64,000 nt of DNA from Gammaproteobacteria bacterium. Lineage in GTDB: Bacteria > Pseudomonadota > Gammaproteobacteria > Pseudomonadales > Azotimanducaceae. Each line of letters opens with the position of its first letter. Position 1 is the stretch's first letter. The notes beneath the pieces were generated by a model. The model worked only from the letters and a program-made list of their open reading frames with translations, ran no database searches and was not told the DNA's origin. Where the stretch lies: contig JAPOTD010000055.1 of assembly GCA_026709365.1 (NCBI GenBank), positions 1 to 64,000 of the forward strand, in the 5' to 3' direction. The position numbers and the translations under genes were made by a program. Below, piece after piece: positions 55,278-64,000 of the stretch.

Positions 55278-55345
55278 ATGAACCGGGGAACTCCGCCCAA
55301 CTTCGTTGGCTGAAACTGGTTTAGAGGCATGAATGAGAATCGCTG
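55259..55345 (-). repeat. Dispersed ~86-bp repeat, copy B
   Basis: It is the reverse complement match to 7867-7952 (see copy A) and overlaps the right arm of the REPIN-like pair. Confidence 0.75.
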
Positions 55346-55486
55346 GGCGTCCTGTCAAACCTGCCTAAGCCGGCACCCGCTCACGGGGCTTGCGCGGCCA
55401 TCGCCCGAGGGATCAGCAGCAGCGGCTGCGCCACTGCCAGCGGGAAGTGGACCGCCACATCAAAGGCGAGAGGTGAAGGGGGCAGC

Positions 55487-58147
55487 CTATATCGTCACCC
55501 GAACGCCCAGGCTGTAGCTTACCCCGGGGTCGTAGCGCTCGTAGAGCAGGCCGCCCTGGGTCCAATCCACCTGCTTGTTGAGCAGGTTCCTGACCTTCAG
55601 TTCGACCTCAAGGTCGCTGCCGAAGCGCTGGAAGCCGTATCGGAGCAGGAAGTCGAGCTGGCCGCGGGACTCCTCGACGATGTCAGGCGCGTTTTCGGCA
55701 CCCACCAGAACAATGCGCTCTCCGGTGTAGTTGTAGGCTAGGGAGCCCTCAATGCCGCGACCATAGTTGGTGTAGGTGAGGATCAGGTTGCCAAGGATGT
55801 CGGACTGGCCGGTGATGTCGCGCTCGTTCTCATATAGGCGGGCGATGCGGCGAGAGCCGGTCACCGGCACGTCGGCGGCGGTCTCGCCCTCGCCGAACAG
55901 CGTCACTTCGGAGCTGATGAAGGAGACGTTGGCGTTTACCGTGAAGTGGTTCCAAGCCTCGCCCCAGCCAAGCCATTCGTCAAAGGGCAGGTCCTTGCGC
56001 AGCTCCACTTCAATGCCTTCAAGCTGCGCCTCTTCGCCGTTGAACCAAGTGAAGATGTCGTTCTGGGCCTGCACCTTGCCAATCTCTATGGGGTCGTCAA
56101 ACTCCTTGCGGAAGACGCCGACCGAAAGGTTGTCGGCGAAGCCGAAGTACCACTCCCAGCGGGCGTCCCAGTTGGTGAGGGTGGCGGGCTGCAGGAACAC
56201 GTTGCCCCGATAGAGGTTGGAGTCCTCGGGGTTGCGAATGGTGGTGCCCGTGATCTCCAGCAGGCTCGGCCGGTTCACCGTTTCCGAATACGCCAAGCGC
56301 ACCTGCATGTCGTTGATGAACTCAAACGTCAGCGAAGCCGCCGGCAGGCTGTCCTGGTACTTCCGGTTGACCGCGTTGCCGCTGCCTGCTCGCGTGTTGC
56401 CGCCGTAGGCGTCGGCAAACAGGGTGGTCTCCTCCTGGCGCAGGCCGACCGCAGCGCGGATGCGCTGGTTGAGCTGGGCATCCAAGCCCAAGTACCAAGC
56501 ATTGGTGTCCTCGCCGGAGTCGGCGAACGGGAAGATGCCGCTGGCGTTGGCGGCGCCGGCGGAGAAGTCGCGGGCGTCCAGGTAGCCTCTGCCCCAATTG
56601 TCCAAGCCAAACAATTGCTGCGGGGTCATCAGGGCGATGTGGCTCGGCGCGGCGGAGGTCAGGTCGAAGCGGAACAGGCGTTCGCGGCTGGCCCGAACCC
56701 GTTGGTAGTCCGTCCAGCCGCCCTTGACGACCACGTCCACGCCGCCAAGGAAAAGCGGTAGCTCCGCATCGACGCCATACTCCTCGATCTCGTCACGCAG
56801 CTTGGCGAACTGGCGGTCCGGCGCCTGGAAAACCTCGCGCAGGTCGCCCGCCGCTTGGCGGTTGGGCGTGACCACTTCCTCAAGGCCTTGGGAGTTGGTG
56901 GCATAGGTGTAGGTGCGATTGTCCGGCGCATCCCGCGTGGCCGCGCCGTCAACGGCCCGCCACTTGATGCTGAGCTGATCCACGCTGCCGACATTGAAGT
57001 AGTGCTCGCCCTTGAGTTGCGTGGACCGGATGTAGTTCTCCGTCCATTGCAGGCGGTAGCTCACCACCTCCGTGCCGGTGCTCACATCGTCCTCGCTGGA
57101 CAGGCCGCGAAACTGCTGCGTCTCATCGTCAGTCTGGCGCAGGATGATCTGCGAGAGCTGCAGCGAGTGGTCGTTGCCGAACTCCAAGCCCAGGTTGGCG
57201 AAGCCGCTCCAGTTGATGGTTTGGCGGGTGGTGAGCTGCCGGTAATCGACCGTCTGGGTGCTGCCGCCGTCCACGCCGGTGAACTCGTAGCGGCGGAAGT
57301 CCTTGTCCCGGTTGTTGTAGTCGTTGCCGTACTTGCCGGCCAGCAACAGGCCGACTGAGGCGCCGTTGTCGAGATCGTGGCGGTAGCCTGCCTCGGCGTC
57401 GCCGGCCCAGTTGGGCTTGAGCTGGCCTTTCTCGCGGATGTGCCAGAAATTGAAGAAGCTTGCCCCCAACGCGGCGCTCTCCGGCCAAGGCGTGTCCTCA
57501 AACTGCTCGCTGGACAGCAGCTTGATGTTGTCCGGGATGTTGCGGGTGCCGTCATCGAAGCCCCAGTTGTCATCGCCGCCGCCGTGGTAGGACAGGCCGT
57601 CGCCGCCGGTGGTTTCGGAGTTGCCGCCGATCTGGGTCTTGATCGACAGGTAGTTCTCCTCAGGCGTCGCCTTGGTGCGAATCATCACCACGCCGCCGCT
57701 GAAGTCGCCGGGGTAAGCGGGCGAGAAGGTCTTCTGCACCAGCAAGCTGCGCACAATGCTGTTCGGCACGATGTCCAGAGGCACCGTCTTCTGGAACGGC
57801 ACTGGCGAGGAGATGCGCGCGCCGTCCAGCACCGTGGACGAATAGCGTTCCCCCAAGCCCCGCACATAGACGTACTTGCCGCCCACCAAGCTCAAGCCCG
57901 TCACCCGGGAGAGCGCATCGCCCACACTGGTGTCCGCGAGCAGCGCAAGCGCCTCGGCGTCGAGCACGTTGGACACTTCCGAAGTGGTGCGCTTCTCATC
58001 GGGTATGAACCTGCCCAGCACCACCACTTCCTCAACGGGAGCCATGGAGATCGCCACGGGCGCGGCCTCCTCCGTTTGGGCCGTTGAGCCAGAGGCGGCA
58101 CCCGTTGCGAGCGCCGCTGCAAGCAGCCTTGTCTGGTATCGCTTCAT
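55487..58147 (-). CDS. TonB-dependent receptor paired with a beta-helix lipoprotein
   Basis: 886 residues. Signal peptide to about residue 24, a TonB-box-like EEVVVLGRF, and a plug with SVGDALSRVTGLSLVGGKYV and YVRGLGERYSSTVLDG, a subtype that differs from the 52380-54884 receptor. PGDFSGGVVMIRTKA and a large barrel follow. It starts 48 bases after the giant lipoprotein gene on the same strand, so the two are probably one operon and one uptake complex. Confidence 0.92.
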   Translation of the reverse strand: MKRYQTRLLAAALATGAASGSTAQTEEAAPVAISMAPVEEVVVLGRFIPDEKRTTSEVSNVLDAEALALLADTSVGDALSRVTGLSLVGGKYVYVRGLGERYSSTVLDGARISSPVPFQKTVPLDIVPNSIVRSLLVQKTFSPAYPGDFSGGVVMIRTKATPEENYLSIKTQIGGNSETTGGDGLSYHGGGDDNWGFDDGTRNIPDNIKLLSSEQFEDTPWPESAALGASFFNFWHIREKGQLKPNWAGDAEAGYRHDLDNGASVGLLLAGKYGNDYNNRDKDFRRYEFTGVDGGSTQTVDYRQLTTRQTINWSGFANLGLEFGNDHSLQLSQIILRQTDDETQQFRGLSSEDDVSTGTEVVSYRLQWTENYIRSTQLKGEHYFNVGSVDQLSIKWRAVDGAATRDAPDNRTYTYATNSQGLEEVVTPNRQAAGDLREVFQAPDRQFAKLRDEIEEYGVDAELPLFLGGVDVVVKGGWTDYQRVRASRERLFRFDLTSAAPSHIALMTPQQLFGLDNWGRGYLDARDFSAGAANASGIFPFADSGEDTNAWYLGLDAQLNQRIRAAVGLRQEETTLFADAYGGNTRAGSGNAVNRKYQDSLPAASLTFEFINDMQVRLAYSETVNRPSLLEITGTTIRNPEDSNLYRGNVFLQPATLTNWDARWEWYFGFADNLSVGVFRKEFDDPIEIGKVQAQNDIFTWFNGEEAQLEGIEVELRKDLPFDEWLGWGEAWNHFTVNANVSFISSEVTLFGEGETAADVPVTGSRRIARLYENERDITGQSDILGNLILTYTNYGRGIEGSLAYNYTGERIVLVGAENAPDIVEESRGQLDFLLRYGFQRFGSDLEVELKVRNLLNKQVDWTQGGLLYERYDPGVSYSLGVRVTI

Positions 58148-58195
58148 CCGCCTATACGCTGTCCGTCAATGCCTTGTTCCTTGGGGCCGCGGGGG

Positions 58196-61100
58196 TCAAT
58201 TGACGCCAACGGTCCAACCAGCACCCCAGTTGCCGACATCCGAACCGACGATGGAGGAGCCAGCACCATCAAAGCGGGCAGGCAAAGCCACCGGCCGAGG
58301 CCTGCCTTCGCCTTCAACCAAGTTGGCGGAGCCGTCCAGGAAGGTCTGCACCGCCGCCTCGTCATCGCCTTCGTTGACCGTGGCGCAATCCAAGCCGACA
58401 CCCGCGAACTCAGTGCGCGTGCCGAGCAGGTTCAACGACTCGCCCTGAACACGCAGGCAGGCATCGGAGCCGGACACAATTGAGTTGAATAGGTGCAGCC
58501 CGGTGCCCCGGCGCAACCGGATGGCGCGCTCGTCCGACTTGCCTTGCATGGTCATGTTGGCGATCCAAGGCTCCGAAATCGGAGTTGCCTGCTCGTCTCC
58601 CTCGCGGTTGTCCGCCTCGATCATGTTGTCGCCCGTGGACTGGCTCTGAACGATGTGCAGGTACTGAATGGAGCCGACCCACCCGTCAGTCCAATCCAAG
58701 CTGTCATCAGCATTGCCGACCAGTACCACATGGCTGGCGTTCACGGTGCCACCGAAGAACTCCACGCCATCATCCAGGTTGTTGTAAACCTGAATGTAAT
58801 CCACCACGGTGCCGTCACCGACGCCTTGGAAGGCAATGCCGTTGAGCTGGTTCTCCGGGTCCACGTTGGAACCGGCAAACTTGACGACAACGTAGTTCAG
58901 CAGGCCGCTGGAATCATTGGGGTCGGCGCCGCCAAAAAGCCCGGAATTGGCTTCGCCCTCCTTGACGCAGTCGGCGGTGCCACCCGCGGCGCCTTCGGGG
59001 CAGTCGTTGATCGGCGCATTGCCGTTGATCACCAATCCGCCCCAGAGTCCTTGCGTGTTGTCGGGATCGCCAATCGTGCCGTTTACGTCGTCGAGCGCGG
59101 TCAGCGTGATCGGCGCGTTGCGCGTGCCCCGGGCGCGAATCCGGGAGCCGCGGGAGATCACGAGGAAGTCTTCCGGATCGTCGCCAATGATGGTGGTGCC
59201 GGACTCAATGTCGAGCACTGCGGAGTCCCGATTGTCGCCGCCAATCACCACCTTGCCGTCCAGAACGTAGTGATTGGTTCGGGTCAGCGCCAGATCGCCG
59301 GTGTAGGTGCCGGACAACTGACAAGCGCGCTTGCCGCCAACCATCGCCATCTCCGTCGAGCCTTCGGGGCAGCCGAAATCAACCACCGCTTCCGGCATGC
59401 CGACGGTCCAGCCCAAAGTCCAGTCCTGATCGGCGTTCTCCACGGCGCCAATGAACGAGGTGGCTGCAAAGAATTCGTCACCGGCAAGATCCGCCGCCGC
59501 AACGGCCTGACCGCTGGTGGAAACGTTGCTGCGGTCGAGCAGATTGCGGATCGCCGCAGCGTCGTCGCCCTCCACCACGGCGTCGCAATCGAAGCTCACG
59601 CCATCGAATTGGATGCCGCTGCCAAGCTGGTTCAAGGAATCGCCCTGCACCCGCAGGCAACTTCCGCTGCCCGCGACCACGGCGTTGTAGAGTTCAAGCC
59701 CAGTGCCGCGACGCAGGCGGATGGCCCTTTCATCCGACTTGCCGTTGATGGTCATGTTGGCGATGCGCGGCAGCGAGCGGGGGGTGGCGGTCTCGTCGCC
59801 TTCGCGGTTGTCAGCCTCTATGGCGTTGTCGCCGGAGTCGCTGGCTTGGTCGATGATCAGGTATTGGATGTCGCCCTGCCAGCCATCCGTCCAGTCCAAG
59901 GAGTCGTCAGCGTTGCCGGTCAGCACCATGTGCCTGGCGCTCACGGTGCCGCCGAAGAATTCGACGCCGTCATCAAGGTTGTTGTGGACTTGGACGTAAT
60001 CGACCTCGGTGCCGGAACCCACGCCTTGGAAGGCGATGCCGTTCAACTGGTTTTCCGGATCGACGTTGGAGCCAGCGAACTTGACGACCACGTAGTTCAG
60101 GACGCCACTGGAATCATCGGGATCGTCGCCGCCGAAGAGGCCGGAATTCGCTTCGCCCTCCTTGGTGCAGGCAGCGGTGCCGCCTGCGGCGCCCTCAGGA
60201 CAGTCGTTGATTGGCGCGTTGCCATTGATGACCAAGCCGCCCCAGAGGCCGCGCGCGGTTTCGATGTCGGCCCCACCGGTGAGATCCGACTGGCTGGTCA
60301 GGGTGATCGGCGCTGTGCGGGTGCCGTTGGCGACTATCCTGGAGCCCCGGGAGACGACCAGGAAGTCCACGTCCGTGCCGCCAAATATGGTGGTGCCGGC
60401 CTGAACGGTCAGGTCGGCGGAGTCTTCGTTGTCACCGCCGACCACCACTTTGCCGACCAACTCATAGAGATTGTTGCTGGTCAGCAACAGGTCGTCGGTG
60501 ACGGTGCCTGAAAGCTGGCAAACGCGGGTGCCGTTGATGGTGCGGCTGGAAACCGACGTGCCGTCCGGGCATCCGAAGTCCGGCTGCGATACGTGGCTCA
60601 CGGAGCTGGAGTAGGTCCAGCCCACGGCCCAGTTCTCCGCACCGAAGGCGCCGATGAAGTCGGTATTGTCAAAGAAGACGTCGCTCAGCGGGACTGGATC
60701 GACCTTTTCGCCGTTCTGGGACACATTGGGGGCGCTGTCCAAATAGGACGCCACCGCGCCGTCCTCATCCCGGTCATGGGTCTGGGCGCAGGCGAAGCTC
60801 ACGCCTTCGAATGTGAGGTCGGTGCCGAGCAGGGCGCGGCTGCCGCCATCAATGCGCAGGCATCGTTCAGAGCCATCGATGAAGCTGTTGCGCAGCGCAA
60901 AGCCGGTGCCCCGGCGGATGCGCAGGGCCCGCTCGTCCGATTTCCCGTACACGCTCATGTTGGCAATGACGGGATTGGATCGGGGCAGGGCGCCCTCGTC
61001 ACCCTCGCGGTTATCCGCCTCAATGGCATTGTCCGCCGAATCGGTCTGTTCAATGTAGAGATACTGAATGCGCCCGGTCCAGCCGTCCGTCCAGTCCAGG

Positions 61101-62041
61101 GAGTCATCGGCATTGCCGGTCAGCACGACATGCTTGGCGTTCACCGTGCCGCCAAAGAACTCGATGCCGTCGTCGAGGTTGTTGTGTACCTGAACGTAGT
61201 CCACTTCGGTGGCGTCACCAACCGCTTGGAAGGCAATGCCGTTCAACTGGTTCTCCGGATCCACGTTGGAGCCAGCGAAGCGGACGCTGACATAGCGCAG
61301 GACGCCGGAGTTGTCATTGCTGTTCGAGCCCCCGAACTGCCCGGAGTTGGCTTCGCCTTCCTTGATGCAGTCGTCGGAGCCGCCAGCGGCGCCCTCCGGG
61401 CAATCGTTTATGGGCGCGTAGCCGTTGATGACCAAACCGCCCCAAAGGCCTCGGTCATTGTCCTCAGCAGTTCCGAGCACCTCTGCTTTGGCCGTCAAGA
61501 GGATCGGTTGGTCGGCAGTGCCTTCGGCAATCAGCGCGCAACCGCGGTTGATGACCAGGAAGTCGGCTGAACTGCTGCCGACGATGACGCCCCCCGGTGC
61601 GATCTTGAGTTGGCAGTCCGGCAGGCTGCCGCCGCGGCTTGGTTGCGCGCCAGCTGGAGGGGTGATGCGCGCCGCACCCCCGGATATCTCAAAGATGTAG
61701 TCGTTGCCGAGCACGAGGCCGGTCGGATCAAGGGCGCCGCCCGCCAAGGCCGCAACGTCAATCGTATGGATGGGCTTGCCGCCAAAGCCCGAATCCGCCG
61801 TGGATCCCGAATCCACGATGGCGGACTGCAAGTGAGCGGGAATCACCGAGGCGACAGTCGAACCGTTCCCGGGCTCCGGCTCCGGATCCGGTTCGGGTTC
61901 CGGCTCCGGGGCGGGAGGAGGCTGAACCTCAACCTCGACCACAACGGAACCCGGCGAGGCGTTGTCCGATGAGCCGCCGCAAGCGGCCAGCAGTGCCGCA
62001 GCAATGAACAACACGGCAATCCGGCAAATGTCTTCCATCAT
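58196..62041 (-). CDS. Giant lipoprotein with three 400-residue repeats
   Basis: 1281 residues from ATG at 62041 (GAGG 9 bases upstream). Lipobox LLAAC (Cys21), then a Pro/Glu-rich linker (PPPAPEPEPEPDPEPEPG) and three large repeats. Each holds GLWGGLVING, NDCPEGAAGG, EGEANSG and SNVDPENQLNGIAFQ, which look like turns of a right-handed beta-helix. At DNA level the repeats are spaced exactly 1200 bases (the CCC of GLWGGL at 61441, 60241, 59041). It sits first in an operon with a TonB receptor and may be its surface or periplasmic ligand-binding partner. Ligand unknown. Confidence 0.9.
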   Translation of the reverse strand: MMEDICRIAVLFIAAALLAACGGSSDNASPGSVVVEVEVQPPPAPEPEPEPDPEPEPGNGSTVASVIPAHLQSAIVDSGSTADSGFGGKPIHTIDVAALAGGALDPTGLVLGNDYIFEISGGAARITPPAGAQPSRGGSLPDCQLKIAPGGVIVGSSSADFLVINRGCALIAEGTADQPILLTAKAEVLGTAEDNDRGLWGGLVINGYAPINDCPEGAAGGSDDCIKEGEANSGQFGGSNSNDNSGVLRYVSVRFAGSNVDPENQLNGIAFQAVGDATEVDYVQVHNNLDDGIEFFGGTVNAKHVVLTGNADDSLDWTDGWTGRIQYLYIEQTDSADNAIEADNREGDEGALPRSNPVIANMSVYGKSDERALRIRRGTGFALRNSFIDGSERCLRIDGGSRALLGTDLTFEGVSFACAQTHDRDEDGAVASYLDSAPNVSQNGEKVDPVPLSDVFFDNTDFIGAFGAENWAVGWTYSSSVSHVSQPDFGCPDGTSVSSRTINGTRVCQLSGTVTDDLLLTSNNLYELVGKVVVGGDNEDSADLTVQAGTTIFGGTDVDFLVVSRGSRIVANGTRTAPITLTSQSDLTGGADIETARGLWGGLVINGNAPINDCPEGAAGGTAACTKEGEANSGLFGGDDPDDSSGVLNYVVVKFAGSNVDPENQLNGIAFQGVGSGTEVDYVQVHNNLDDGVEFFGGTVSARHMVLTGNADDSLDWTDGWQGDIQYLIIDQASDSGDNAIEADNREGDETATPRSLPRIANMTINGKSDERAIRLRRGTGLELYNAVVAGSGSCLRVQGDSLNQLGSGIQFDGVSFDCDAVVEGDDAAAIRNLLDRSNVSTSGQAVAAADLAGDEFFAATSFIGAVENADQDWTLGWTVGMPEAVVDFGCPEGSTEMAMVGGKRACQLSGTYTGDLALTRTNHYVLDGKVVIGGDNRDSAVLDIESGTTIIGDDPEDFLVISRGSRIRARGTRNAPITLTALDDVNGTIGDPDNTQGLWGGLVINGNAPINDCPEGAAGGTADCVKEGEANSGLFGGADPNDSSGLLNYVVVKFAGSNVDPENQLNGIAFQGVGDGTVVDYIQVYNNLDDGVEFFGGTVNASHVVLVGNADDSLDWTDGWVGSIQYLHIVQSQSTGDNMIEADNREGDEQATPISEPWIANMTMQGKSDERAIRLRRGTGLHLFNSIVSGSDACLRVQGESLNLLGTRTEFAGVGLDCATVNEGDDEAAVQTFLDGSANLVEGEGRPRPVALPARFDGAGSSIVGSDVGNWGAGWTVGVN

Positions 62042-62378
62042 CAAGAATCCTCTCAACTAAAGTGTCTTGCGGCTGAAAGCCCCAACTCTCCGCGGGTTTT
62101 TCGAGTTGCCGCCAAACCGGCAAGCTACCGGCTCGACTTGAAGAATTTGTGACGGCCTGATGACAGGTTTGTTACGGATGCAGCGCAGCAGCTAGCCCGG
62201 TCCGCATGCCGCGCATTCCCCAACCACTGCCAGCACATGCGACCCCTCGCAAACTGGAGGGTAACAGGAGGGCAACAGGGGGGTTGCAACGCCCAAAAGA
62301 TGTAGGTACATTTTTCCGTAGGAATAAAAAACCTATATCAGCGGGGTCGAATGACCCCGCATCACCAAGGATCCGAAA
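62042..62378. promoter_or_regulatory. Divergent promoter region with a leader hairpin
   Basis: It separates the leftward lipoprotein from the rightward small lipoprotein. A -10-like CTATAT lies at ~62331-62336. A perfect 8-bp stem GCGGGGTC / GACCCCGC with loop GAAT (62341-62360) comes 18 bases before the downstream ATG, inside the likely leader, where it could affect translation or transcript stability. No gene is seen. Confidence 0.5.
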
Positions 62379-62651
62379 ATGAACATCCAAGCAGTCCGCA
62401 ACCTCATGACCATCTCCGTGCTGGCCATTGGCTTAGCAGCGTGCGCTGGCACCAACACCAACCCAGCCAAGCAATACGATGTCTGGTACGCCAAAGAGGC
62501 CAAGACCGAGCGGGACTACAAGCTCGACCAAGCGCAATGCTACGGCGCCCACGACATGCAGGCCGGCCGGCCAGTGGCGTTGGACTCCTTATCCTTTGAG
62601 GGTTACCGCGACTGCATGACCACCAAAGGCTACGTGCTAAGGCAATACTAG
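62379..62651 (+). CDS. Small lipoprotein
   Basis: 90 residues from ATG at 62379, with AAGGA 8 bases upstream. Lipobox LAAC (Cys22) after an 18-residue hydrophobic stretch. Two more cysteines (AQCYG and YRDCMT) may form a disulfide in the mature ~69-residue part. The ending FEGYRDCMTTKGY is the type of motif common in small envelope lipoproteins. No known function. Confidence 0.8.
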   Translation: MNIQAVRNLMTISVLAIGLAACAGTNTNPAKQYDVWYAKEAKTERDYKLDQAQCYGAHDMQAGRPVALDSLSFEGYRDCMTTKGYVLRQY

Positions 62652-62659
62652 GTCTCGCG

Positions 62660-62695
62660 CTGCGGCGATGCGGCACCCCCGCCGCATCGCCGCAG
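62660..62695 (+). terminator. Strong hairpin after the small lipoprotein gene
   Basis: A perfect 15-bp stem (CTGCGGCGATGCGGC / GCCGCATCGCCGCAG) with a 6-base loop begins 9 bases after the stop. No T-run follows, so it may be a processing or Rho-related stop rather than an intrinsic terminator. The remaining gap to 62944 contains only an 11-bp tandem repeat (62801-62822). Confidence 0.6.
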
Positions 62696-62944
62696 GCAAG
62701 CGCCGTTCAAACCTTCACGGCCAGACACCCCTTCCCGCCCCGCTTCAAAGCCAAGAATCCACAAAGCAACCCCGCCGCTCTGCCTCACATCAATCCAGTA
62801 GTCGGGGATGAGTCGGGGATGAGTGCTTGATGGCGTGGCAGAGGTGGTCCACACTGTCGAATCCGAGCGGCAAACAAAAGGATCTTTCATGGTCGCCATC
62901 GAGACGACGTGTCCGGGCTGATCAGTGACTGAGGACGGCAGGGC

Positions 62945-64000
62945 ATGAGGTCTGAATTGGAAGCCACTATCTGGCGGGCACCGCTGCTGGTCGCCTTGGG
63001 CCTGCTCGCGGCGGCGTTGCCCGCGAGCGGCGCCGCCGCCGATGGAGCCTCCGGGGCGCAGCGCATTTGGCTGTACCTGGGCGCCTCCGCAGGGACCGGT
63101 CGGGAGGGCTTCCTGCGGGTGGTCAACCACTCGGCTCAAGCTGGCGATGTTCGCATTGAGGCAGCGGACGATGGCGGAATGACTGCCGGCCCGGTCACCT
63201 TGGCCATCGGAGCCGCGCAGGCGGTCCACTTGAACTCAAGGGACTTGGAGGGCGGCAACGCGGGCAAGGGCTTGCCGCAAGGCCTCGGGCCCGGCCAAGG
63301 CGACTGGCGCCTCACCCTGACGAGCGGCTTGGACATCGAGGCGCTCTCCTACGTGCGCACCGCGGACGGCTTCGTGACCACCATGCACGACATCGCGCCG
63401 ATGCTGGACGACGGCTCGCGCCGCGTCGCGTTCCTCAACCCCGGCAGCAACTACCGGCAGGAAAGCCATCTGCGGCTGGTCAACCCCGGCCCGGATGCGG
63501 CCACGGTTCGGATCACTGGAACGGACGACGCCGGAAGGCCGGGGGCAGCGACGGTGACGGCTGAGGTGCCTGCCGGACAGTCGCGGACCTTCACGGCGGC
63601 GGAACTGGAAAGCGGCAACGCGCCCGGCCTCTCCGGCGCACTGGGCGACGGCGCAGGCAAGTGGCGGCTGCGGGTGGAGTCGGCGGGCGACATCGTGGCG
63701 ATGAGCCTGCTGGCCACTCCCACGGGCCACTTGGCCAACCTCTCCGCGCCCCCGCCCGAGGTCGCCGCAGGCGGGGCGCACGTGGTGCCGCTGTTCCTGT
63801 CCGCCTCCGACCCCTTGGAGCGACAGGGCTTCCTGCGGGTGGTGAACCGTTCCGACTTGGCAGGCACGGTGCGCATTGAAGCGTTCGACCAGTCGAACTT
63901 CGCCTACGCTCCGGTCACGCTTTCCCTTGCCCCCCGCCAAGCCCGGCACCTCAACTCCACGGACCTGGAGGCGGGCAACGCCAACAAGGGGCTTGACGGC
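62945..64000 (+). CDS. Secreted protein with repeated modules, partial (runs off right edge)
   Basis: 352 residues are visible from ATG at 62945, with GGACGGCAGG upstream. A signal peptide ends around ASGAAADG (residue ~32). Three repeated modules of about 115 residues follow. Modules 1 and 3 share GFLRVVN, VRIEA and LNS-DLE-GNA; module 2 shares RLVNPG and ESGNAPG. This pattern suggests beta-sandwich repeats of a surface or secreted adhesin-like protein. The family is not one I can name. The C-terminus lies outside the window. Confidence 0.75.
   Translation, partial: MRSELEATIWRAPLLVALGLLAAALPASGAAADGASGAQRIWLYLGASAGTGREGFLRVVNHSAQAGDVRIEAADDGGMTAGPVTLAIGAAQAVHLNSRDLEGGNAGKGLPQGLGPGQGDWRLTLTSGLDIEALSYVRTADGFVTTMHDIAPMLDDGSRRVAFLNPGSNYRQESHLRLVNPGPDAATVRITGTDDAGRPGAATVTAEVPAGQSRTFTAAELESGNAPGLSGALGDGAGKWRLRVESAGDIVAMSLLATPTGHLANLSAPPPEVAAGGAHVVPLFLSASDPLERQGFLRVVNRSDLAGTVRIEAFDQSNFAYAPVTLSLAPRQARHLNSTDLEAGNANKGLDG

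Larger units (their letters stand above)
54885..55486. other. Repeat-rich non-coding gap of 602 bases
   Basis: It lies between two leftward TonB-receptor genes and must hold the promoter of the first. It contains the REPIN-like pair (55205-55277) and copy B of the 86-bp dispersed repeat (55259-55345). I see no supported gene; a minus-strand frame at 55018-55251 has no family likeness. Confidence 0.55.

Noticed and set aside
58196..62041. Long repeats read as a CRISPR array or an insertion element
   Set aside because: The repeats are 1200 bp, in frame, and part of one protein.
62172..62390. A 72-residue minus-strand ORF in the divergent promoter region
   Set aside because: It overlaps the leader and start of the small lipoprotein and has no supporting features.

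Overview
The window looks like a stretch of chromosome from a high-GC gammaproteobacterium, probably a free-living or host-associated marine type. This rests on gene content and order, not on any search. The core anchor is the block at 29978-38235 (yrbG-like, kdsC, lptC, lptA, lptB, rpoN, hpf, ptsN, rapZ, ptsO, mgtE), which follows the gammaproteobacterial order with kdsD missing. TonB receptors, lipoproteins, zapE and an MlaC-like protein fit the same assignment.

Layout. 1-12082: a partial secreted protein, alanine racemase, a TPR protein, a SulP anion transporter, a D-aminoacylase-like amidohydrolase, a beta-propeller/amidohydrolase fusion and a small Tat-signal protein, separated by REP-like palindromes. 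12246-17354: EthD-like protein, class I fumarase, a C-terminally truncated AAA/PD-(D/E)XK protein, azoreductase and small envelope proteins. 17377-25847: a second D-aminoacylase-like enzyme diverges from a Baeyer-Villiger-type monooxygenase, an HSL-type esterase and a serine hydrolase; then an FN3-like protein and a GMC oxidoreductase. 26014-27179: a tRNA-Thr(CGT) gene whose 3' half is duplicated 1.09 kb downstream, enclosing a HigBA toxin-antitoxin pair and no integrase. 27271-38235: GST, zapE, MlaC-like protein and the conserved lpt/rpoN/pts block. 38249-41065: an ATPase/DUF4143 protein and a DadA-like D-amino acid dehydrogenase.

41122-51595 is an accessory, probably defence-related island. 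Its most interesting part is a tightly packed operon at 41166-46224: an N6-adenine-type DNA methyltransferase, a protein with an MutL/Hsp90-like GHKL domain at one end and a histidine-kinase-like GHKL domain at the other, a receiver protein with no DNA-binding domain, and a ComEC-like metallo-beta-lactamase protein. I do not recognise this combination as a named system. It converges on a type IIG-like restriction-modification gene broken by one in-frame stop and one frameshift, followed by a HEPN-protein pair.

51712-64000: a DJ-1/PfpI protein, two TonB-dependent receptors, a 1281-residue lipoprotein with a repeat of exactly 1200 bp present three times, a small lipoprotein, and a secreted modular protein that runs off the right edge. 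A REPIN-like inverted pair and a dispersed repeat of about 86 bp lie between the two receptors; a second copy of the 86-bp repeat is at 7867.

Functions were assigned by reading translated sequence and recalling family motifs. No database search was run.
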